A stretch of 5,739 bases of DNA from Candidatus Mediterraneibacter gallistercoris (GTDB lineage: Bacteria; Bacillota_A; Clostridia; Lachnospirales; Lachnospiraceae), in the NCBI GenBank assembly GCA_019119745.1, contig DWWI01000238.1:1-5739 (forward strand). The letters are read 5' to 3'. The notes under the pieces are model-generated. The model did not search any database, was not told the DNA's origin, and saw only the letters and a list, made by a program, of their open reading frames with translations. Positions 1 to 5,739 of this stretch are shown one piece after another. A program made the translations under genes and the position numbers. Numbering within the stretch: position 1 is the first letter of the stretch; every line of letters starts with the position of its first letter.

Positions 1-17
1 TCCAGGATACGGGAGCT

Positions 18-1073
<1,056 letters not shown>

Positions 1074-1958
1074 CTACTTCTGCTGTGCCCTTGCACCTGC
1101 GCAGACTTCCGTGATCTCCTGTGTGATTGCCGCCTGTCGTGCCCTGTTATACACGATAGACAGGTCATGGATCAGATCCTGCGCACTGTCCGTCGCCGAT
1201 TTCATCGCCATCATACGGGCATTATGCTCACTTGCATACGCCTCTACAAGACATCCGTATATCATACCGGTCACATAGTTCGGCACAATGCTGTCCATCA
1301 CTGCCTCTGCGGACGGATACAGCTCAATTGATTCACGATGCACATTAAGAGGCATCTTCATCTCATTGAACGAACTTCTTTCAAGCGGCAGAAGCTTCAT
1401 CACTTCCGCATCCGACTGGACGGAATTTTCCATTCGAGTATATACAATATAGATCTCGTCCAGTTCGCCTTTTTCAAACTGCTCAAGCAGCACTCCGGAA
1501 ATATCTCTGGCACGGTGCATCGTCGGCTTCTGTACGGTATACTGGAAATTTGTATCGATCTCCACACCGCGCTTCGCGAAATAATGTCGTCCCAGCTCTC
1601 CCACAATAAAGAGCTTATGAATTCCCGGCTTTGCCAGGATCTCTTCTTCCAGCTTGACAATATTGTGGTTATATGCACCCGCCAGTCCTTTATCGGCAGT
1701 GATCACGATAGAACCGATCTTCCGCTCTTCCTGAGGGATTTCCTCCCTCTGCATGAAATAATTATGTTCAAGCTCCGGCAGATGCCTTAAGATTCTTGAA
1801 ATCTCGCCCTGAAGCGCGTAGAAATACGGCTCTGTGTCCGCCAGCTTTTTCTTCGCATGCGTCATCTTGGAAGAGGAGATCATATACATTGCATTTGTAA
1901 TCTTCATCGTGTCTTTGACACTGTTGATACGGCTCTGTATCTCTCTGATATTTGGCAT
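1074..1958 (-). CDS. atpG: ATP synthase F1 gamma subunit (central rotor shaft)
   Basis: Gamma is the rotating shaft that couples c-ring rotation to conformational change in the three beta subunits. The 294-residue product has the family's typical length. Its N-terminal helix begins MPNIREIQSRINSVKDTMKI, the counterpart of the conserved IRxRIxSVKNTxxIT start, followed by a Ser/Lys-rich SSSKM segment. A central Rossmann-like domain carries ITADKGLAGAYN near residues 88-99, matching the family's SDRGLCGxxN motif with Ala in place of the common Cys. The C-terminal helix contains SEHNARMMAMKSATDSA and YNRARQAAITQEI, the signature that packs inside the alpha3beta3 head. The ATG at 1958 is preceded by AGGTGA, which contains the atpA stop codon, so translation of atpA and atpG is probably coupled. 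The gene is intact, with a TAG stop, and shows no sign of damage. Confidence 0.97.
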   Translation of the reverse strand: MPNIREIQSRINSVKDTMKITNAMYMISSSKMTHAKKKLADTEPYFYALQGEISRILRHLPELEHNYFMQREEIPQEERKIGSIVITADKGLAGAYNHNIVKLEEEILAKPGIHKLFIVGELGRHYFAKRGVEIDTNFQYTVQKPTMHRARDISGVLLEQFEKGELDEIYIVYTRMENSVQSDAEVMKLLPLERSSFNEMKMPLNVHRESIELYPSAEAVMDSIVPNYVTGMIYGCLVEAYASEHNARMMAMKSATDSAQDLIHDLSIVYNRARQAAITQEITEVCAGARAQQK

Positions 1959-1962
1959 GTTA

Positions 1963-3468
1963 TCACCTGCTCTTCTTGAATTCCTTTGCAGTCTCCACGA
2001 TCTTTGCGATCAGCTCGTCAGACAGCACTTTCTTTTCTTCAATCTCCTGTCCGATCTCCGGATGTGCAGTATCGAAATATGTAAGCATATCTGACTGGAA
2101 CTGCTTGATCTCCTTTTTGTTGATTCCCAGGAGTACTTTATGTGTCGCCGCGCAGAGAGTAATAACCTTCTCATGCAGTGACAGCGGATGATACAGCGGC
2201 TGCTTTAACAGCTCCATCAGACCGCTTCCGTATTCAAGCTGTTCTTTTGTCGCGGGATCCAGATCGGAACTGAACTGTGTAAACACTTCCATCTCTCTGT
2301 ACTGCGCAAGATCGATACGGATACTGCCTGATGCTTTCTTCATCGCTTTGGTCTGTGCGGCACCACCTACACGGGATACGGAAAGACCTACATTGACAGC
2401 CGGTCTCATACCTGATGCGAAAAGTCCGCTTTCAAGGAATATCTGACCGTCGGTAATAGAGATTACGTTAGTCGGAATGTAAGCGGATACATCTCCCGCC
2501 TGCGTTTCAATAATCGGCAGTGCCGTAATGGAACCGCCGCCTTTCTCATCGCTCAGACGGCTGGAGCGCTCCAGCAGCCTTGAGTGGAGATAGAATACAT
2601 CTCCCGGATATGCCTCACGTCCCGGAGAACGTCCGAGAAGAAGTGACAGCGCACGGTACGCAACCGCATGTTTGGACAGATCATCGTATACGATCAGCAC
2701 ATCTTTGCCCTGATACATAAAGTATTCAGCCATTGATGTTCCTGCATAAGGAGCAATATACTGCAGCGGTGCGCAGTCGCTTGCCGTGGAGGATACCACG
2801 ATCGTATAGTCCATAGCGCCGTGTGTCTTCAGTGTATTTACAACTTTTGCCACTGTGGATGCTTTCTGTCCGATTGCGACGTAGACACAGATCACATCTT
2901 TACCTTTCTGGTTCAGGATCGTATCCATCGCAATAGATGTCTTTCCTGTCTGACGGTCTCCGATGATCAGCTCACGCTGTCCGCGGCCGATCGGGAACAT
3001 TGCGTCGATAGACAGGATTCCTGTCTCCATCGGAACACTGACAGACTTTCTGTCAATAATTCCCGGAGCCTCCTGCTCGATCGGGCGGTAATCAACTGCT
3101 TTGATCTCGCCCTTTCCGTCAATTGCCTCTCCGAGTGCATTGACGACTCTTCCTATGTATGCTTCACCGACAGGTACGCCGGCTTTCTTTCCTGTACGGT
3201 ACACCTTCGTGCCCTCACGGATTTCAGTATCACTTCCGAAAAGGATACATCCGATCTCATCTTTGCGGATATCCTGGACCATTCCCTTAAGCCCGGTCTC
3301 GAATGTGATGATTTCTCCGTACATGGCGTGATCGATTCCATAGATCGTAGCGATCCCGTCACCTACAGAGACGACAGTTCCGACTTCACTGTCTTTGCTC
3401 ATTGTATCAAAATTCTCTATCTCTTCTCGGAGTATAGAGATAATCTCATCTGAGTTGATTGAACTCAC
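1963..3468 (-). CDS. atpA: ATP synthase F1 alpha subunit
   Basis: Alpha forms the non-catalytic nucleotide sites of the F1 head and supplies the arginine finger to the beta active sites. With a GTG start at 3468 the product has 501 residues, normal for the family. A beta-barrel domain covers about 1-90. Walker A GDRQTGKT lies at about 170-177, the Walker B-like segment [13 protein letters not shown] at about 256-268, and [20 protein letters not shown] follows. [14 protein letters not shown] carries the arginine finger near residue 366, and a helical C-terminal domain completes the protein. An upstream in-frame GTG at 3477 would add three residues, but it lies inside the ribosome binding site GGAGGTGA (3474-3481). 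GTG 3468 sits 8 bases after GGAGG, so I prefer it. It also gives the usual N-terminus, a few residues before EEIxxIxxxEIE. The TGA stop lies inside the atpG ribosome binding site. Confidence 0.97.
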   Translation of the reverse strand: MSSINSDEIISILREEIENFDTMSKDSEVGTVVSVGDGIATIYGIDHAMYGEIITFETGLKGMVQDIRKDEIGCILFGSDTEIREGTKVYRTGKKAGVPVGEAYIGRVVNALGEAIDGKGEIKAVDYRPIEQEAPGIIDRKSVSVPMETGILSIDAMFPIGRGQRELIIGDRQTGKTSIAMDTILNQKGKDVICVYVAIGQKASTVAKVVNTLKTHGAMDYTIVVSSTASDCAPLQYIAPYAGTSMAEYFMYQGKDVLIVYDDLSKHAVAYRALSLLLGRSPGREAYPGDVFYLHSRLLERSSRLSDEKGGGSITALPIIETQAGDVSAYIPTNVISITDGQIFLESGLFASGMRPAVNVGLSVSRVGGAAQTKAMKKASGSIRIDLAQYREMEVFTQFSSDLDPATKEQLEYGSGLMELLKQPLYHPLSLHEKVITLCAATHKVLLGINKKEIKQFQSDMLTYFDTAHPEIGQEIEEKKVLSDELIAKIVETAKEFKKSR

Positions 3469-3473
3469 CTTGT

Positions 3474-3481
3474 TCACCTCC
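3474..3481 (-). promoter_or_regulatory. atpA ribosome binding site deciding a GTG start
   Basis: GGAGGTGA reads on the minus strand and closely matches the 16S anti-Shine-Dalgarno complement. GGAGG ends 8 bases before the GTG at 3468. The GTG at 3477 overlaps this site and therefore cannot be served by it. This moves the alpha start three codons downstream of the longest open frame. Confidence 0.8.
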
Positions 3482-3496
3482 AGGTTAAATTAAGAG

Positions 3497-3518
3497 TAAG
3501 ACTTCTGATGCAGTCTTA
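3497..3518 (-). other. Intergenic 7-bp hairpin between atpH and atpA
   Basis: TAAGACT at 3497-3503 and AGTCTTA at 3512-3518 are perfect reverse complements around an 8-base loop. The stem begins 3 bases after the atpH stop codon and lies about 15 bases before the atpA ribosome binding site. No run of U follows it in the transcript, so it is not a classic terminator. It could be an RNA processing or stability element at the delta-alpha boundary. The stem is A/T-rich and modest in strength, and its function is inference. Confidence 0.4.
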
Positions 3519-3521
3519 TTA

Positions 3522-4055
3522 TCAGTGTCCGCCCAGAGTCTGCTTAAGTCTGTCCAGACGTCCTTTCATGCTCCAGTCATACTCGTCACTGCCCACGCGG
3601 AGAATAAATCCGCCCAGCAGACCCGCGTCATGCCGCACTTCGATCTGCGCTTTTTTGGCACCGTACTTTCTGCACAGGAAGCTTTCCATTCCCTTTTTCT
3701 GTTCTTCATCCGGCTCGACAGTACATGTCAGTACGGCATTGAGGACTTTATTCTCCTCATCCCGGCATTTATCATATGCGGCGAAGATTTCGCCCATAAG
3801 ATCCATTCTCCGATACCTGCATGCCGTCTTCAGGAAGTTTCTCATATCTTCCGGAAACACTCTGTCTATAACCGCCATTTTCTTCTTCAGGGCGACTGTA
3901 GGATTCATAAACAGATCAGAAAGCTGCGGAACAGCATCTAATATCTCGCGTGTCTTTCTCACACTCTCCTCGGGAATATTCAGCTCAAAAAGAACCGTTC
4001 CGTATGAGACCGCAGTAGAAGAACAGCGTATTTCTTTATTTGTCTGCATTGCCAT
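3522..4055 (-). CDS. atpH: ATP synthase F1 delta subunit (stator, OSCP-like)
   Basis: Delta sits on top of the F1 head and links it to the peripheral stalk made of b. The product of about 177 residues matches the family length of 175-180. The N-terminal helical domain contains SYGTVLFEL, the counterpart of the usual RYAxALFxxA. It is followed by L(S)DLFMNPTVALKKKMAVIDRVFP, corresponding to the family pattern FLxxPxIxxxxKxxVI. The C-terminal signature is clear: HDAGLLGGFILRVGSDEYDWSMKGRLDRLK matches the DPxLIGGxxLRIGDxxxDxSVxxxLxxL pattern. Start choice is uncertain. GTG 4064, ATG 4055 and ATG 4049 are all in frame. AGGTGA at 4061-4066 leaves 5 bases to ATG 4055 and 11 to ATG 4049, and overlaps the GTG. 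The start overlaps the end of atpF by about 20 bp, suggesting translational coupling. The N-terminal signature is more diverged than the C-terminal one, which is normal for this fast-evolving subunit. Confidence 0.94.
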   Translation of the reverse strand: MAMQTNKEIRCSSTAVSYGTVLFELNIPEESVRKTREILDAVPQLSDLFMNPTVALKKKMAVIDRVFPEDMRNFLKTACRYRRMDLMGEIFAAYDKCRDEENKVLNAVLTCTVEPDEEQKKGMESFLCRKYGAKKAQIEVRHDAGLLGGFILRVGSDEYDWSMKGRLDRLKQTLGGH

Positions 4056-4536
4056 CGCCCTCACCTGCTTCTTTCAAGAACTGATCATACAGGTCCCGGC
4101 TTCCCTTATCATCCGCATTGCCGCCAATGATCTTTGCCGCTGAAGCAGCAGCAAGCCCTGCGATCTGTGACTTCAGTTCTTTCATCGTCTGCTCACGCTC
4201 GACGCGCACATTCTCCTTCGCGGATTCGATCATAGTGTCTGCCTTCTCTCCCGCTTCATTTACAATACGGTCATACTCGGCTTTCGCACTCTTTCTTGCA
4301 TCCTCTATAAGCTGTACAGATTCCTGTTTTGCTCCGCTTAACGCTGCCTCATACTCCTGTTTCAGCCTGTTGGCATCCGCCTGTGCCGCCTCTGCATTCT
4401 TAAATCCATCATCTATCATCTGTTTTCTCTTATCCATGATATTCATCACGGGACCGATGAGGAAATGTTTCAGCAAAAGATAAAGAACAACAAGGTTGAT
4501 TATGGTCCAGACAAGGTTCAAGTCTATTGAAATCAC
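4036..4536 (-). CDS. atpF: ATP synthase Fo b subunit (peripheral stalk)
   Basis: Two copies of b form the stator stalk that holds the F1 head against the membrane a subunit. The 166-residue product has a single N-terminal membrane segment at about residues 8-28 (VWTIINLVVLYLLLKHFLIG), followed by the conserved basic boundary and PVMxIMDKRKQMI. A long charged, Ala-rich coiled coil of about 120 residues then carries the typical Ala/Glu/Lys heptad-like pattern. The GTG at 4536 is the start. AAAGGTGGG (4545-4553) lies 8 bases upstream, and the resulting N-terminus MISIDLNLVWTIIN is standard for Firmicutes b subunits. The last nine residues (GEGDGNADK) are acidic and polar and run into the atpH reading frame, overlapping its start. 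Only one b-type gene is present, so this is the homodimeric-stalk form and not the b/b' type of cyanobacteria and photosynthetic proteobacteria. Confidence 0.96.
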   Translation of the reverse strand: MISIDLNLVWTIINLVVLYLLLKHFLIGPVMNIMDKRKQMIDDGFKNAEAAQADANRLKQEYEAALSGAKQESVQLIEDARKSAKAEYDRIVNEAGEKADTMIESAKENVRVEREQTMKELKSQIAGLAAASAAKIIGGNADDKGSRDLYDQFLKEAGEGDGNADK

Positions 4537-4585
4537 CTTTGCAACCCACCTTTCATGTTATCGTCTCTAAATTCTGCCATTGTCA

Positions 4586-4810
4586 TTACTGAAGAAGGAT
4601 GATGATCAGAAGTCCGATGATGAAACCATAGATAGCTGTTGCCTCTGCAAGCGCACATCCGAGAATCAGGTTCTTGCTGATCTTGCCCTCTGCCTCAGGC
4701 TGTCTTGCGATTGCTTCTGTAGCTTTTCCTGTTGCAATACCAATACCTACACCTGCTCCAATACCTGTTAACACTGCAATACCTGCTCCGATAGCAATAA
4801 TTGTTCCCAT
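4586..4810 (-). CDS. atpE: ATP synthase Fo c subunit (rotor ring proteolipid)
   Basis: Many copies form the membrane rotor ring that carries the coupling ion. The 74-residue hairpin has two membrane helices. Helix 1 (about 3-28) is Gly-rich with [13 protein letters not shown]. The polar loop has the diagnostic ARQPEA (35-40), which contacts gamma and epsilon. Helix 2 (about 48-73) carries the ion-binding carboxylate Glu56 in [11 protein letters not shown]. Compared with the sodium-binding ring of Ilyobacter tartaricus (Gln32, Glu65, Ser66, Thr67, Tyr70), the equivalent residues here are Ile23, Glu56, Ala57, Thr58 and Tyr61. Two sodium ligands are missing, so proton coupling is more likely; this is inference from aligned motifs. 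The ATG is preceded by a strong AAAGGAG (4820-4826) with 9-base spacing in an A/T-rich leader, consistent with the high translation that c needs. No leader peptide is visible. Confidence 0.97.
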   Translation of the reverse strand: MGTIIAIGAGIAVLTGIGAGVGIGIATGKATEAIARQPEAEGKISKNLILGCALAEATAIYGFIIGLLIIILLQ

Positions 4811-4819
4811 AATTTTAAT

Positions 4820-4826
4820 CTCCTTT
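4820..4826 (-). promoter_or_regulatory. Strong atpE ribosome binding site in an A/T-rich leader
   Basis: AAAGGAG reads on the minus strand, 9 bases before the atpE ATG. The roughly 45 bases upstream are almost free of G and C apart from this site, so the start should be unstructured. In Escherichia coli the region before atpE is a known translational enhancer that supports the high copy number of c. A similar role here is inference. Confidence 0.7.
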
Positions 4827-4866
4827 TTTTCATATTGTTTAATGTGTTATGAATTACTTCTGCCGC

Positions 4867-4907
4867 CCCTGCTTTATCAGGGTTCAGCCTGTCCCGCCGT
4901 CTGCGGG
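4867..4907 (-). other. Two tandem hairpins between atpB and atpE
   Basis: In transcript order the first stem begins directly after the atpB TAG: CCCGC pairs with GCGGG across a 5-base loop (4893-4907). The second stem pairs CCCTG with CAGGG across a 6-base loop (4867-4882). Neither is followed by a U-run, so they are not ordinary terminators. Their position between a single-copy membrane subunit and the multicopy c subunit suggests an RNA cleavage or stability element, or a spacer that isolates the atpE start. This role is inferred, not shown. Confidence 0.45.
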
Positions 4908-5567
4908 CTACTCCATCTCCTCGGTCATAAACAGCGCTGTCAGGAATACGAATACATATGCCTGAAGCAGACCGTCGAAAATGTCAAAATAAAAACTTAC
5001 CGGGATCGGTACGATCAGCGGCACAAAGAACTTAAGCAGTTCCAGCACCACAAATCCCGCCAGCATATTTCCGAAGAGTCGCATACAGAGCGACAGCGGC
5101 CGGATGACGATCTCCAGTACTGTGATAGGCGCCACCACCGGAATAGGCTGGGCAAAATGTTTCATCCAGTGAACTACCCCGTTCTTGCGGATGCCCGAAA
5201 ATTCGATCAGGCACATACTCATAATAGCCAGAGCTGCCGTCACGTTCAGATCTTTTGTCGGCGGTTTAAAACCGCACAGCGGCGCAAGCGTATTCGCTGC
5301 TGCCAGATAGAGAAGTACCGTAATCAGATAAGGGCTGTATCTTCGGCTTTCTTTTCCGATAACCCCTTCAAAAAAGTTCTGTGCCCAGCTTATGCCCGCT
5401 TCCAGCGCGAGCTGTACTTTACCGGGATTTTCCACCCTGAGATTTCTCGTCAGGATAATAGACAGCAGAACAAGAACCGCCATGATGATCCATGTAACCA
5501 CCACGGATTCGGAGATACCTCCCACGACCGGAAGAGTGAAGACTGTCTCACAGTTCAGTTCTTCCAT
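4908..5567 (-). CDS. atpB: ATP synthase Fo a subunit (ion channel stator)
   Basis: The a subunit is the membrane stator that provides the two half-channels for the coupling ion beside the c-ring. The product of about 219 residues is nearly all hydrophobic helices. Numbering from the preceding TTG (one residue longer), the key motifs are KPPTKDLNVTAALA at about 102-115, matching the family PTxDLN motif, and RPLSLCMRLFGNMLAG at about 157-172. The latter contains the essential Arg164 that faces the c-ring carboxylate. The final helix ends in LLQAYVFVFLTALFM, a highly conserved ending. The start is uncertain. ATG 5567 is the first ATG and TTG 5570 precedes it, but neither has a close ribosome binding site. 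The strong AAAGGAGGG at 5598-5606 is 6 bases before an in-frame ACG (5589-5591), which would add eight residues before the ATG. Identity is secure; the first residues are not. Confidence 0.95.
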   Translation of the reverse strand: MEELNCETVFTLPVVGGISESVVVTWIIMAVLVLLSIILTRNLRVENPGKVQLALEAGISWAQNFFEGVIGKESRRYSPYLITVLLYLAAANTLAPLCGFKPPTKDLNVTAALAIMSMCLIEFSGIRKNGVVHWMKHFAQPIPVVAPITVLEIVIRPLSLCMRLFGNMLAGFVVLELLKFFVPLIVPIPVSFYFDIFDGLLQAYVFVFLTALFMTEEME

Positions 5568-5597
5568 CAATGTTTCTGTCAGATTTCCCGTATTGCT

Positions 5598-5606
5598 CCC
5601 TCCTTT
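5598..5606 (-). promoter_or_regulatory. Strong ribosome binding site upstream of atpB
   Basis: AAAGGAGGG reads on the minus strand and is one of the best anti-Shine-Dalgarno matches in the window. It lies 30 bases before ATG 5567, too far for normal use. It is 6 bases before ACG at 5589-5591, which is in frame with atpB. There is no ATG, GTG or TTG in frame between them other than TTG 5570. Confidence 0.65.
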
Positions 5607-5668
5607 GTCTGTTTACTTTATCTATATTAAACTGGCGCCGGGACTGCACATGTGCCGGATTTAGGCAT

Positions 5669-5731
5669 AAAAAAAAGAGCTGTTCCCCTTTGAACCCCCC
5701 TAAATCCATTTTCACTTTTCAGTTCCAGCTC
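5669..5731 (-). terminator. Possible terminator or attenuator upstream of atpB
   Basis: On the minus strand GAGCTG (5726-5731) is an exact reverse complement of CAGCTC (5677-5682), and the second arm is followed at once by eight T (5669-5676). The 43-base loop is large. Inside it GTTC (5692-5695) can pair either with GAAC next to the first arm or with GAAC at 5682-5685, giving competing folds. It could be the terminator of a gene beyond the right edge, or a leader attenuator for the atp operon. The short stem and long loop keep confidence low. Confidence 0.3.
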
Positions 5732-5739
5732 ATCGGAGC

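Larger units (their letters stand above)
5571..5739 (-). promoter_or_regulatory. atpB upstream region; no gene assigned
   Basis: This 169-base stretch runs from the window edge to the atpB start. It holds the terminator-like repeat, the palindrome GCACATGTGC (5646-5655), an A/T-rich segment around TATAGATA (5619-5626) and the atpB ribosome binding site. One minus-strand frame is open from the edge for 36 codons to a TAA at 5627-5629. Its translation is not recognisable and it runs through the T-tract, so I do not call it a gene. No convincing -35 element stands 16-18 bases before the possible -10. No atpI or atpZ reading frame can be recognised here. Confidence 0.3.

Noticed and set aside
4533..4580. 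A 15-codon minus-strand frame between atpE and atpF whose TGA overlaps the atpF GTG
   Set aside because: It has an ATG and a coupling-like GTGA overlap, but no Shine-Dalgarno site, and a frame this short is expected by chance. The atpF start has its own well-spaced site.
4674..5630. A 318-codon open frame on the plus strand opposite atpE and atpB
   Set aside because: It starts at TTG without a ribosome binding site. Its translation is low-complexity Pro/Ile/Ala and then Arg/His/Gln-rich, as expected for the complement of membrane-protein genes, and it crosses the atpB-atpE gap antisense.
5646..5655. Perfect 10-bp palindrome GCACATGTGC upstream of atpB as an operator
   Set aside because: Five or so such palindromes are expected by chance in a window of this size, and there is no second copy or recognised regulator motif.
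5627..5739. 3' end of an upstream gene in the open 36-codon minus-strand frame
   Set aside because: The translation is not recognisable and passes through the T-tract and repeat. The other two frames close within about 20 bases of the edge, so an upstream gene could equally end in either of those.

Overview
This window is most of a single bacterial F-type (F1Fo) ATP synthase operon, read entirely on the minus strand. From the right edge leftwards the order is atpB (a), atpE (c), atpF (b), atpH (delta), atpA (alpha), atpG (gamma), atpD (beta). This is the usual bacterial order. The expected last gene, atpC (epsilon), would lie beyond position 1 and is not visible. The single unduplicated b subunit, roughly balanced base composition, strong AGGAGG-type ribosome binding sites, GTG starts, and the style of the gamma and delta proteins suggest an anaerobic Firmicute of class Clostridia, probably a gut Lachnospiraceae-like species. 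The taxonomic placement is inference from protein character, not from a search.

Layout: 5571-5739 is non-coding or edge sequence holding a terminator-like inverted repeat with a T-tract, a short palindrome and a strong ribosome binding site ahead of atpB. The Fo genes atpB, atpE and atpF occupy 4036-5567. A 97-bp gap between atpB and atpE holds two small hairpins and an A/T-rich leader for atpE. atpF overlaps atpH. A 53-bp gap with a 7-bp stem separates atpH from atpA. The F1 genes atpA, atpG and atpD follow with gaps of 4 and 33 bp.

Together these genes build a rotary enzyme. The a subunit and c-ring carry ions across the membrane, gamma transmits rotation, b and delta form the stator, and the alpha3beta3 head makes or hydrolyses ATP. 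The c subunit keeps the ion-binding glutamate but lacks two residues typical of sodium-binding c-rings, which points to proton coupling.

The most notable feature is at the left edge. The beta frame ends at an in-frame TAA exactly where almost all beta subunits have serine in the conserved segment YPAVDPL-D/E-S-x-SRIL, and the next codons resume SSRIL in the same frame. This looks like a single-base nonsense change (or a sequence error) that removes the C-terminal domain of an otherwise well-conserved catalytic subunit. A second, weaker oddity is that the strong atpB ribosome binding site is correctly spaced for an in-frame ACG and not for the first ATG. I found no new biological system here: the novelty lies in these possible lesions and in the intergenic RNA structures.
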